DNA of 64,000 nucleotides, taken from assembly GCA_014529385.2 (NCBI GenBank), contig CM043954.1:94813247-94877246 (forward strand), read 5' to 3'. Position 1 is the first letter of the stretch. Each line of letters starts with the position of its first letter. The position numbers were made by a program, and so were the translations under genes. The notes below the pieces were generated by a model that saw nothing but the letters and a program-made list of their open reading frames with translations, was not told the DNA's origin and made no database searches. Positions 34,401-44,718 of the stretch are shown piece after piece. This DNA comes from Adiantum capillus-veneris. Taxonomy: Eukaryota > Streptophyta > Polypodiopsida > Polypodiales > Pteridaceae.

Positions 34401-34898
34401 AACTCCAATTCCTTTTGATTGTGAATATTTTATTTTGTCAAAACATTAGATTCATTTTGAGATTCTTTAATAAAAATCATGTACACGGAAATAGAGCTGT
34501 TTGTTGACTTTTTGAAAGCTTGCGTATGTACAATGGGTATGGTGTTATGCATTTTCTTAGCATCTATGTACATATGTTTTTCCCTGAACCTAAAGGAGAT
34601 TCTCCTTTTAACATTGGCAGCCATGCGATCAAACCATGGTGCCCCTAGGATTACATCCTCATGCTTGAGAGGAGAGATAAAGAAGTCCTCTTTGTCCACA
34701 TAGCTTTGGACATGGAGCCTCAATTTCCCGATTAAGGGAGTGACTGAAGCTTCTTGCCCCTTAACAGCACCGTCTGTGGGTAGGACATATCCCATCTCAT
34801 AAGCTTGTATGCCTAGCTTGGTGGCCAACTTTGTGGATATGAAATTGTGAGTAGAACCACGGTCAAACAGAATAAAAGCATCATGTTCTCTTACCTTT
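31439..34898 (-). pseudogene. Degenerate gypsy pol (protease, RT, RNase H, integrase, chromodomain)
   Basis: Reading leftward: a retropepsin-like domain at about 34875-34500 with LFDRGSTHNFIS, where the usual catalytic D-S/T-G triplet reads DRG (34864-34856); RT from about 34330 (PPNKPPYRFSQAQQEE, MCVDYRALNR, DLKSAYHLIRI, then MPFGLTNA and FFDDII); RNase H at about 33500-33100 (VQCDACGDCLGAVL, LRTDHQSLKYF, VADALSR); integrase at about 32890-32200 (GHRG...YFYWP, SMDFIFGFPKS, VSDRDPRMTSNFW, HPQTDGQSE); and, ending near 31602, a chromodomain-like tail (RRYLIEFKNYPFEDARWMQ) after an in-frame TGA. Breaks include a frameshift near 34420, a TAA at 33932-33930 inside the RT, a frameshift before FFDDII, and several more through RNase H and integrase. 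Non-functional. Confidence 0.92.
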
Positions 34899-36430
34899 CC
34901 CCAAGCATGGCATAAAGGAGATCCTTTGTGGTGAGTTTCCTACTCTCGGATTTGGACCAAGGTAGCTCTAGGAGGCTCATGGCGGGTGTTCTTTTGGGGA
35001 CAAGCGCAGTACACATGCCCTTGCTCACCGCACTTGAAACAACGGTTATCCTTGTGATAACGCTCAAGCTCTTCAGGAGAGAGCTTATTTTTGCCTTTGT
35101 GAGCTCCATTCTCTTTAGCTTTGTTGGATTTGCCCTTAGGAGACTTTTGGATATTGTCCTTCCCCTTAGTCTCATTGGAACCCTTGTTTTCCATGGGCTT
35201 AGATTTTCTTTTAGCCCCCGTTTGGAAATTGATTCGAGAAGCCAACATAGTATGGTGTATAACTGTCGATATGGTACGTGGCCTTTGGGAGTTGACATAC
35301 TCCACCATTTCTTTAGTTAATAAGCCCGCACAAAATTGTTTCTTTTGCTCTCCAAAATCCAACTTCTTGAAGACAACGGCTTTGAGTTGTAAGTCTCAAA
35401 ACTTGTCTACATATTTTTGAATGGATTCGTAGGGAGAGAGCTTCAAGATTCGCCATTCAGTGAGTAATTTGTCTTTGGTATTGGTGGCCAAAAACTTCTT
35501 CATAATGGAAGCTCTTAAAGCTTTCCATGTTTGTGGAGCTTCATTGTTGGCCCGTAGGCTAGACCACCATTGTCTGGCAGAATTTTGAAAGTGCATAGCT
35601 ACATGGCATAGCTTAGAGGACTCCGTGAAGTCCTCATCTCCAAACGCCACATCAAACTATTGGATAAAGGTCAAGACTTTTTCCATAGCACCAAAGGTGC
35701 CATCGTAGGTAAGGAAAGAGATGCTCTTGCCTCCCTCTTTGAACTTCTTGAGCTTGGATGACCTCTTCCACGTGGCATAGGATTTCCTATGGTCCCTTCT
35801 TTTTCATGGTTCAAAGGTTGCACCATCACTTTCTTCAGAAGGTCAAGAATTTGAAAAATATGGAGAAGATGGTGACCTCTTTCTTGCCTTTTTCTTGCCT
35901 TGATCTTCTTTGTCTTCATTATCACTTTCATAAGAGGAAGATGATGACGAAGATGGAGAAGAGGGTGTCCTCTTTCTCACCTTTTTCTTCTCTTGTTTTT
36001 TGTCATCCCTCTTTGAAGTATGGTGTGGAGAAATATGCGATGGTCTTCTCCGTTTTGGAGGTGATGGAGAGCGTTTAGCCTGCCGTCTTCGTGGAGCCAT
36101 CTCCGCCGAGGTGATAGGAGACTCACTTCTTTCTCGTTTCTTTAGTGGGGGCTCTTGAATTCTCCTTTGAGAAGGAGATGCGTTATCAAGGAGAAAATTT
36201 CTAAGCCCTTCATATGGATCCTCTTCTTCTTCCCGAATCGGAGAGAGGCCTCTTTTGGAAGTCTCCCAAGGAGGCTTCCTAGGTACTCTCTCATCATGGT
36301 GGGGAGCTTGGAGAATCCCATGAGCACGAAGCTGCCATTGCACTTCATTTTGGAGGGATGTATTGCCCATGGATTGTTGAAGCCTAGAAACAAGATAGTT
36401 AACAAGCATTGGGGCATCATTAGTAGCCTG
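34899..36430 (-). pseudogene. Degenerate gypsy gag
   Basis: One reading frame with internal stops runs from about 36409 to 34940 and continues in the same frame into protease. The N-terminal part has an Arg/Ser-rich stretch (KRSPSPPKRRRPSHISPHH, about 36075-36010) and acidic/Lys blocks; the middle (35650-35396) has the gag capsid-like signature ARQWWSSL...WKALRASIMKKF; the C-terminal part has a CCHC zinc knuckle, CFKCGEQGHVYCAC, near 35055-35010. Stops at about 35843 and 35397, and another at 34940 before protease, break the frame. Confidence 0.88.
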
Positions 36431-36879
36431 TACTCATAGCAAAATCAAATGTATCAACATAAATTTCACTCTCTTTACTATTGTCAGTCATTTTAACAAC
36501 TTTTGGGTGTACTTTGGCACTTCAAGCCCTAGTTGCTACTCCTCTTTACCCCTTTAGAAAAAGCACTCAAGCTACTGTACTCGTGCTTCGAATACCATTA
36601 ATTGCAAGGAATAGAAGAGAGGGTCGTTCAACACCAAAATAGCACAGGCTCCTCTCAAGATTCTAATAGCTCAATAGTTGTTAAGCCGTAGGCACGCCCC
36701 GTAGGACTCCACTATTAAGACCATAGCTCTCGACGGTGATGCCCCATTAACTGCACAAAGGCAGGCGCACTTCAAGGCTAGAAATCCCTATTCTTTTTAC
36801 TCACATGCAGTTAATTATACCAACCATTCATAGCTTACTTGAAGACCTCCCTTCTTGAGCAAGAAAAAAGAAAGCTTGT

Positions 36880-36891
36880 GCTCCGATACCA
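36880..36891 (-). promoter_or_regulatory. Primer-binding site of the gypsy element
   Basis: TGGTATCGGAGC on the minus strand, one base inside the LTR end, differs by one base from the TGGTATCAGAGC complement of initiator-Met tRNA. Confidence 0.85.
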
Positions 36892-36892
36892 A

Positions 36893-38453
36893 TGTAACAT
36901 TTAATGGTCTAGTAACTTGTGTGTAGCGGAAAATAGCATGAACATAGTGAGCATTTCATTAGGATAGATTCCTAATGAGAGTAACAAGAGTGCTTGGGTG
37001 GAGAGAGCAACAAAAAGTATAACACCTAGTTAGATAGCATGAACAATACTTCAAAAGAGAAAGAAATTAAGCAATTGACAACAGTTGAGGACCAGATTTG
37101 CATGGAGCCGGTCCCCCCTCCAAAAGTCTTTGTATTATGGTTTCTCCCATCAAGAGAGACATTTTACAGTACAATTCTTTGTGTTCCTTGAATACTAGCT
37201 AGTGCAATGAAGATGGAAACTTCATGCACTAAGCAAAACACTTATCAAACACAACATCAATTTCGTCACGGTCATAGATCCAAGACCTCACACACCTTCA
37301 AAGATGGTGAGAGCTAGCGGGGTATGAGAGTAGACTGAGATGAAGAAGGAGTATTCTTACGACAAAGATGTACATCTCCTCACATAATCACTCATATCAG
37401 CATAGCTTAGCTTAGTAAATAGCATGGTAGAGGAGAGGAGCATGCATTGAACCTTGGCTCTTGGTTGGATCTGCATCACAGAGTCAAGAGTTTTAGGTGT
37501 AGGCCTCCCTTGTCACAAGCTTGGAGTAGGTGGTAAGCTTGTCACAAGCTTGGAGTAGGTGGTAAGCTTTCCATTAAAGCTTGAGAAGGAGAGAGAGAGA
37601 GTATTCTTGCTCCACACATAGATTGTGCGAGTGTGTAAGTGAATAATTCCTTTGAAAAATCAGTCCCCCTCTCGCTCTTGGTCGACCCCTCTTGCTATTT
37701 GCTCATGCTCACTCCCTATTGGACCTCCCCAGGCTCAGCCAATGGAAATTAAGCAGCATAAGTGATAGCGTCCTGACATGTGTCCCCCTTTTACCTTTTG
37801 TGAGAGCTCCTGCTAATTTATTAATGCAACTAAACTCTCACTGGATCCCTTTGTCTCCTGGCCAATAGGAATCAGGCAAGCCATTGGGCTGGTGAATGCT
37901 CATTGGACCCCTAGGGAGACTGTCCAATAGTCTTCTAGAGATCTTAATTCTTATTGGTTCTTTTATTAAGAGTTTTTAAATTAAACTAGACTTACTCTAG
38001 ACTAATTCTCGTTGGTCCACCTCCAACGCCATCGAATAGGATTTGAGTACACCTTGTGGGCATCTGGGCTAGGGAGCTGACATGTGGCCCTCTTTCCCCT
38101 TGTGTACAAAGGAAGCTTGTGTGTGTGTGTGTGTGTGTGTGTGAGTTTCTCTCTCATCCTCTACTTCTTGGGCTCTCCCCCTCCTTTGTAGGGCTTGAGA
38201 AAGACTTTTGGGACACACACAAAGCATCCAATTTCCCTAGGCTTTTGACCTTTGGACACAACCTTTGAATTTTGGAACCTTAGCATTGAAAGTCTTAATG
38301 GACAGAACCTTAGGGTATTTTAAGCGCATTGTTGCACATTAATTGCTCTTTTGCAGATGGCCCCCCCTTTGGATCCTTATTTTCCCTCCTTTGAATCCCT
38401 ACTGTGGCTAGTCTGCTACCTTAACCAATATTCGAGCTTTTTCTCCCCTTGCA
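36893..38453 (-). repeat. 5' LTR of the gypsy element
   Basis: About 1.56 kb. It has a 27-28-bp internal tandem duplication (GGAGTAGGTGGTAAGCTTGTCACAAGCTT region, 37516-37567) and a (TG)n expansion near 38120-38142 that the other LTR lacks. Confidence 0.88.
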
Positions 38454-39244
38454 CTTCCCCATATTAAATGATCAGTTTAACATGAGAAAATCATTTAGAA
38501 GAATTAGATATTGATTATTATGAAAGTTGTTGAATTTTAACACGAGAAATATTGTAGGCATAGTTTTTGTTGTTTCAATCATGACATAATCATTTCATTT
38601 TCCACTCTAGCAATTACTTGGGAACAAACACAAGAGTTAGCTAGAACTCTCGTAGATGCACATCTCAATGTCTTCACTTGGTACGTTACAAGATAAGTCA
38701 CCAATATTTTGTGCATAGTTTAAGCTAATCAATATGTAGTGAGGGCTAGAATGGGAAGGTTGACCACCCTCCTCAAACTCTTATGAAAAAAAGGAAACAA
38801 AAGAGTTGTAGCGTAAACACTACAAGAGCATTACCTGCTTCAATTCTTACAATGTGTTTACTATAAAAGGCTTGTGAGTAGTATTTTTGCAACATAGAAT
38901 TTGTTGGCTTCTCACCACACCATACCTAGTGCTCGAGGGGTGCACTATGTAAACATGTTAATGTATAACATGAGTTCAAAAGGAGGGGTTTTAAAATTTA
39001 AAAAATTAGGCAATTTAACAGAGATATTAAAATAAGGGGTTTTTATATTCGATTTTGAAAAAATCCTAAAATAAGGGGTTCTTGTTTTTTAGACATGTTA
39101 AAAGATGGGTTTTTTTAATACCCCATGAACGTGGGTTATATAGGGGGTACTAGATGGTGAATCCCCGAAGACCTAGTGGTATGAATGTTTGGGAACTTAG
39201 AGTTCCATCTTATATGCTAGACATGATTTAGTAGGCTTGAGTTC
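38454..39244. other. Continuation of the extensin-flank duplication, then unassigned DNA
   Basis: 38490-38728 is the remainder of the second 477-bp duplicate. From 38729 to 39244 there is AT-rich DNA with no gene; a phrase AAATAAGGGGTTYTT is repeated near 39030-39090. Confidence 0.65.
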
Positions 39245-39605
39245 AACTTCGTTTTTCATATAGATTTTGTTTTTGAAAAATCTTGTCATATTTTAAACCC
39301 ATATGTAAGAAGTTTCATGCGGCTTTGATGTCATATACAGAAGCTATGTCTCATTTAGTAGAATCCTGATCTGAGCCATTTTTGTGGTTGCAACAAGTTT
39401 TGTGGCTCATTACAAGTCTAGTGTTAAACCCTAGCACCTCAACACTAGACTTGCAATGAGCCACAAAAAAGGCTCATATCAAGATTCTAGTAAATGAGAC
39501 ACAATTTTTGTATATGACATAAGAACCTCATGAAACTTCTTACATATGGATTTAAGAAATGAAACAAGTTTTCAAATACATAGTTTACATGAAAAAAGCT
39601 CAAAA
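39245..39605. repeat. Long foldback (inverted repeat)
   Basis: The left arm (about 39245-39432) pairs with the right arm (about 39440-39605). Matching blocks include ATATGTAAGAAGTTTCATG, GTCATATACA, GTCTCATTTAGTAGAATC and GTGGCTCATTACAAGTCTAG. The loop is only about 8-15 bp (around AAACCCTAGCACC). No ORF. It could be a foldback element or a source of hairpin RNA; no target duplication was identified. Confidence 0.85.
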
Positions 39606-40115
39606 ATAGGAATTCAAATTTTCCAAAGTTAGCGAATTATCTGTAAAATTTCACTTCACTACTCAACAGGGAAGAGTACAAGATGTGGGTAGTCTTTTAA
39701 TGTAGGAAAAAAAGCTAGGTACATTTGTCACATACCTACGGAGAGATTTATATCCAATGTTAAGACGTGTCTTATGATTTACATTCAAAAGAGAATAGAA
39801 AAAACTTTGTCCATCTCCACAAATTAATCGTTGAAGATGACCATGGAAAGACACCTTCATTAAGCTCTATACTCTTTTTTATCAGCTCATATTCAGTATT
39901 GAATGTAATTCTTTGAAAGTATTTGGACAAAAGCACATTAACTTTTACCTTTTAGCATGTTCATGGACACATATGTTAATTAGATTGAATTATGACTATT
40001 TCACAAAGTTGTCTGTCATATAATATCTATAGAATTTGATAGAATTTAAGTTTGTTTGATGCCCAAATTAGTAGCATAATACTACTAACAACCATAAATA
40101 ACATAGATAAATTAT
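39606..40115. other. Unassigned AT-rich DNA before CACTA C
   Basis: No gene or repeat is recognised. It ends with TAT (40113-40115), the left target duplication of element C. Confidence 0.5.
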
Positions 40116-40440
40116 CACTATGACATTTGGAGCACATTACCACTCAGATAGACGCACAAAAACAAAGGAAAAGCTCAAGTCAAAAAATCTCGGGGGCGGT
40201 AATGCGCGAGTCAATGCTCACGGTAATGGTCCTTCAGCAATGCACGCGGTAATCGGCCCGTCTATATTTCCGCGTGTATTTCCACGGGCCTTACCGCAAG
40301 CATTATCACAACCATTACCGCGCACGCGAGTATGGGAAAAAAAAAAGCAGATGACCATTTGGATGGTCCTTGGTAGGATCCATCCAAATGGTCATTTGCC
40401 TTTTTTTTCCCATACATTTAATAAATAAAAAAACAAAAAT
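40116..40440. repeat. Left terminal/subterminal repeats of CACTA C plus a hairpin
   Basis: CACTATG is followed by CATTACC, GCGGTAAT, CATTACCGCG and similar phrases to about 40330. At 40331-40412 two arms of about 34 bp (ATGGGAAAAAAAAAAGCAG, GACCATTTGGATGG and complement) enclose a 13-bp loop. Confidence 0.82.
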
Positions 40441-40665
40441 TTCATTGCACAAAAACTTTGGACCAAAATCAAATGTTTAATTATATTGGAGAAAATGTTC
40501 ATTACAAAATTGCCCAAATAGGCGATGCATGGCGGCTATACAATTGTGGCCAAAAGAAGACTTTGGGCCAAAATCAAGTGTTTAATTATATTGGATATTA
40601 CAAAATTGCCCAAATAGGCGATACATGGGGGCTATACAACTGTGGCCAAAAGAAGACGGGCCCAA
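40441..40665. repeat. ~101-bp tandem duplication in C
   Basis: ACTTTGGRCCAAAATCAARTG, ATTATATTGGA, CAAAATTGCCCAAATAGGCG and GTGGCCAAAAGAAGAC occur twice in tandem, the first copy longer by about 13 bp. Confidence 0.8.
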
Positions 40666-40689
40666 AAACACTTGGAGGATTGAGCTACT

Positions 40690-41782
40690 CGGATCCTGGG
40701 ACCTCTCGAGGGACTCTTGGACTCTGGAAAAGAAAAAAACAACAAAACCTTTAATTAATACAAATGGATACATAATTCTGCATGCACTCATTTTAAAAAA
40801 AAAGTTCACACTTACAGGCTGTAGTGTACGACATGCATTTTCAAATTCTTCGCCATTGATTTTGTTGTTTTCATACAGCCAGCACCATGTCTGATATTCG
40901 GAGTGGCTCTCTCTGTATCTCTGGATCTCTCGGCTTGGGCGGGTCATAGTAATATTTTGTTGTATATTAATTAAAAAATATCACAAACCTAACCTTATTA
41001 CCACAAATTAAATCAATTCAAATGAAAATACGCGCACTCACAAATTTATCTTTCCATGCTGCTTTTCCGCCCGAGCCGTAATACGTGGGCGTTTGCTACG
41101 TCCTCGCCTCCACCTGCCGAGTGTGCGCCCTAACACCTGCCGCTCTCTCGTCCTCCAGCTCGCCATGGGCTTTCTCCCACTCCTCATCGTGAACATTTCC
41201 AGGGAGATAGTTGTGACCCTCAGATTCAAATGTTCGCTTTGCCGCCCTCCGCACACTAGACTTCTTATTTTTCAAGAAATTCTTGACGTACTCCTTGAGC
41301 CACTGCCTGGAGAACTCTTCCACTTTCGGATTAGAGAACCGCATGAGCAATGTCGTGTGAATGTACGTCAAGTTGGGTGGGTCTTGATCTTTGAAATATT
41401 TAAAGCAATCTTGGTATGTCGAGTGGATCAGCTGGTTAAGGTGCCCTCGAAATGTCCTCCCCAAAGAGGAACCTATATCCACCTCCCCCCCTTGATGTAT
41501 ATAATAGTAGTAGCCACGAGCGTCCGGGTCGGGCGCATCGCGGTCCTCATCTTCATGTGGAGCTCCAAGGGATGAGCGAGGAGGTCGGGGTGTAGGAGGA
41601 GGTGAATCTGTAGCACTGTCCCCTCCACCACCAAAGCTGCACGAGCCACTACCTCGACAAGAGCATGAGACACCACTACGAGAAGAGCGCTAGCCACCCG
41701 AAGAGCGCTGGCCCGAGGCCGAACCGCTGGGTGGTGTAGGTGACGGATAACTCAACGGTGCGGGCATGGATCGCTGTTAATG
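40690..41782 (-). pseudogene. En/Spm-type accessory transposase gene of CACTA C
   Basis: Reading leftward: a low-complexity N-terminal part (about 41700-41490; Ser/Pro/Gly/Asp-rich in one frame, e.g. SPPPTPRPPRSSLGAP), then the core 41482-41096 with FRGHLNQLIHSTYQDCFKYF, RFSNPKVEEFSRQWLKEYV and KSSVRRAAKRTFESEG, typical of the Ptta/En/Spm-type ORF of plant CACTA elements. An exon at about 40947-40810 (REIQRYRESHSEYQTWCWLY, GEEFENACRTLQ) follows after an intron, and a short last exon near 40730-40680 is possible. The frame shifts around 41480. The gene is transcribed away from the TNP2 gene, with its promoter probably near 42950. Confidence 0.6.
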
Positions 41783-41884
41783 CAAGGTGGAGGGAGCTAC
41801 GGGTGACGGGAAAGTCGAGGGTAAGGTGGAGGGAGGCCCACCGAGAGACACACCCTGCATGATCGGAGTGCCGGCGCCCAGTGT

Positions 41885-42530
41885 TGCATTAGTGTGTATA
41901 ATGCAAGCATTAGTGAGTGCTTGTAACGCATGCACACACTGATGCGGACATTAGTGTGTGATTGTGCACGAAATAGTTTGTGAAAACACACTATTTTGTG
42001 CACAATCACACACTAATGCAAGCATTAGTGTGTGTATAATGCATGCACACACTAATGCAAGAATTAGCGTGTGATTGTGCACAAAATAGTGTGTGAAAAC
42101 ACATTAATTTGTGCACAATCACACACTAATGCAAGCATTAGTGTGTGTGTATAATGCTTGCACACACTAATGCTTGCATTAGGGTGTGCTTGTGTATGCA
42201 TTAGTGTGTTTACACACTAATTCATGCACAAGCACACCCTAATGCAAGCATTAGTGTGTGCTTGTAACGCATGCATGCACTAATGCGGGCATTAGTGTGT
42301 GATTGTGCACAAAATAGTGTGTGAAAACACACTATTTGGTGCACAATCACACACTAATGAAAGCATTAGTGTGTGTATAATGCATGCACACACTAATGTA
42401 AACATTAGTGTGTGATTTTCACACACTATTTTGTGCACAATCACACACTAATGAAAGCATTAGTGTGTGTATAATGCATGCACACACTAATGTAAGCATT
42501 AGTGTGTGATTGTGCACAAAATAGTGTGTG
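41885..42530. repeat. Array of interlocking palindromes in CACTA C
   Basis: Two palindromic modules alternate about ten times: one is CACACTAATGCAAGCATTAGTGTG-like (kept here as CACTAATGC/GCATTAGTG), the other is GTGCACAAAATAGTGTG with its inverse joined by AAAA. Modules are joined by TATAATGCATGCA, itself palindromic. The whole block could form a cruciform or a long multi-branched hairpin. It lies between the accessory gene and its likely promoter, so probably within the 5' intron. Confidence 0.92.
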
Positions 42531-42760
42531 TGTGTGTGTGTGTGTGTACAATGTGTGTGCATGTGTGTGTATGCATTGTGTGTGTGTGTGCAATGTGTAT
42601 GCATTGTGTGTGTGCTTGTGTGTGTGTGTGTGTGCATGTGTGTGTGTGTGTGTATGTGTTTGTGTGTGTGTGTAGAAGAACGAGAAGAAAGAGAGAGAGT
42701 TTGTGTGTGTGTGTATGTGTTTGTGTGTGTAGAAGAACGAGAAGAAAGAGAGAGAGTTCT
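42531..42760. repeat. (TG)n microsatellite
   Basis: About 230 bp of TG-rich repeat with a duplicated GTAGAAGAACGAGAAGAAAG phrase. Frames in it are artefacts. Confidence 0.92.
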
Positions 42761-42947
42761 ATCACTTACAGTCGTGACCTCGATCGCTTGGATATGGTGG
42801 GGATGGAGATGAAGAGAGTAATAGAGGTTGGAGATGGAGAGGGAGAAGGAGAGAGAGCTTGGAGATGGAGAGGAAAACAAGGCCGCGCAGAAGAGGAGCT
42901 CGTTTTTGAATTTTTGGCATTCAATTTCGTGGGGGCACGAAGGTGCC

Positions 42948-42958
42948 CACTTTATATA
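42948..42958 (-). promoter_or_regulatory. Possible promoter of the C accessory gene
   Basis: On the minus strand TATATAAAG is followed by a pyrimidine-rich leader and, near 42770, a good splice donor (ACTGTAAGTG). The position fits a leftward transcript crossing the palindrome array as an intron. Inference from motifs only. Confidence 0.45.
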
Positions 42959-42970
42959 AAAAAATTTGCT

Positions 42971-44718
42971 TAGAATTTTACCGTGCTGATAGCGGGAAAA
43001 AGAGCAGTGCAATCGGGTGGCCTCTGTACTCGTGCACACTCCACAAACCACGCCTCATGCAAACAAGCAAAGAACAAAACAAAGGGGGCACCACCCTAAA
43101 TTAAGAGGTTTAGGGACCTCACACATAGTGCACATAGGCAAGTGAGACTTCTGGCATTATGATGGCATCAAAACATATGGCAAAACACATAGAAACGAAG
43201 CTTAGGGACCTTATGTAGCATATATATACACAAGACATCAGCTTAACAATACAACGGCATCTGATCATACATAACAAGGATATAGAGAAGCAAGCCAAGG
43301 ATGGCATAATCCCTTGTCAAAAACAATCAACCCAGCAAGTAGGTATGATCCTACTAGCAACACATCAATACCTTAGAGAATGATGGCGAGGATGGTGGCC
43401 ATGGAGCATGAGAGAAGACTCCTTATTTAGGTTTTAGGGCTAGTAATGTAGCATACTAGAGGGAGAGAGAGAGAGAGGGAGAGAGAGTAGAGCTCCCTCC
43501 ATAGCTCCTCGTTGTGAGCAATGTGGTCATAGCTTCGTTGCTTGGTGAAGTGGGTGAAGTGTTGGTTTTGAGTGAGAGAAGGCCTCCTTATATAGGTTTC
43601 TGAGAGGGTTTAGGATTAGGGATAAACATGCTTAAATCCGCTGATTGGGGTTACTTTTTGCTTAGGGTGGTCAACAGATTGAGGTCACCTGATATGTCAC
43701 CATCAAGATATTCTCTAGAGTGATGTGAGAGGGGAGGGTAAATGATGATTTTTCTGATTGTGACACATGGGGATAAGGCCTTGACCAGCATTTAAGAGCA
43801 GGTAAGGTGGCTATTGAAACTGGAGGTTCTGCACATGTCAGGGGGGGACCTGCGGGGGGGAGGTGGCAGCTGGGTCCTCCTGAATATCAAATTCTCAAAA
43901 AATCCTCAACCATGGCTTCTTTTGACATGTGTTTTTTGAAAAAATCAGCATGTCTCTTTTCAACTCAAAAGTCTTTATCCCTGTTGACTCACCTTTACCA
44001 TAAGATTTTCCCCTTTTCTCCTCCTGTAACTGCATTGTTGATGCCCAATCACTGCTTCTAGTAACAGTGAACTGTTACCTACCAAATACTTATGGTGCAA
44101 TAAAAAATATTTACCATGGGTAAAAAAAGTTATTGTAGGTAAAAAGTGATTTGTATTTACCATGTAGGTGAAAAATATTTATTGTAGGTAAAAAATATTT
44201 ACTATGGAAAAAAATATTTATTGTCGGTAAAAAAGTGAAAACGGAGTATGCTGTGTTGTGAGTCCACACGAACATCCTCGTGTAAATTTCACTAGAAATT
44301 CACACCTAGAATGGGCTATTCTGTAAGATATAGGTTGTAGGCATGCATAAGAGCTCGTTCCCACGTATCTTCTGTCCATGGCACTTTTTGGTGCTTGTGA
44401 AGTAGATTTTTCTTCTCTTTCGAGATCCCTTGGACTAGAGTATCCTCATCTCCCCAACAACTGACTGTGCCTTTATTGCATCTTCAGAAGGGGTCCTAAA
44501 AACCATGCATCACGTGCGTATTACCACACCTGTTCCCACCTGTATTACCGCCCATATTACCACGAAAATCTCTGATGTGACATTAAGATTACGCCGACTG
44601 CATGACCTCTTGTACCCACCTCCCCTCTATCTTTAATGAGTGTCCGTCATGTCAGTACAAACATTATTGATTCTACTTTTTCTTATTTAATTTTTTCTTA
44701 TTTTGTGCGTGGTCGTGT
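42971..44718. other. Central region of CACTA C between the two genes
   Basis: No complete gene. Contains a (GA)n tract at 43460-43490, a repeated AATATTTATTGTAGGTAAAAA phrase at 44090-44235, and a few CGTATTACC/TATTACCGCC phrases at 44515-44565 like the element's subterminal repeats. A strong acceptor (GTGTGTGCAG) at 44724 precedes the first recognised TNP2 exon. Confidence 0.5.

Larger units (their letters stand above)
29941..38453 (-). mobile_element. Ty3/gypsy chromovirus-type LTR retrotransposon (degenerate)
   Basis: Two long direct repeats (29941-31438 and 36893-38453), read on the minus strand, start TGCA and end TTACA. The primer-binding site TGGTATCGGAGC follows the right-hand LTR on the minus strand (36891-36880). 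Order on the minus strand: gag, protease, RT, RNase H, integrase, chromodomain-like tail, i.e. gypsy order with a chromovirus tail. Many stops and frameshifts. No clear 5-bp target duplication (GTTTT versus CTTCC), so a flank may have been altered after insertion. It lies inside the second copy of the duplicated extensin 3' flank. Confidence 0.93.

Noticed and set aside
29936-38458. A 5-bp target duplication for the gypsy element
   Set aside because: The flanks read GTTTT and CTTCC. I found no shifted boundary that gives a match without breaking the TG...CA ends.
44310-44420. A 36-codon minus-strand stretch (VPWTEDTWERALMHAYNLYL) recalling the end of a retrotransposon polyprotein
   Set aside because: Too short, with no neighbouring pol motif; it may be chance.
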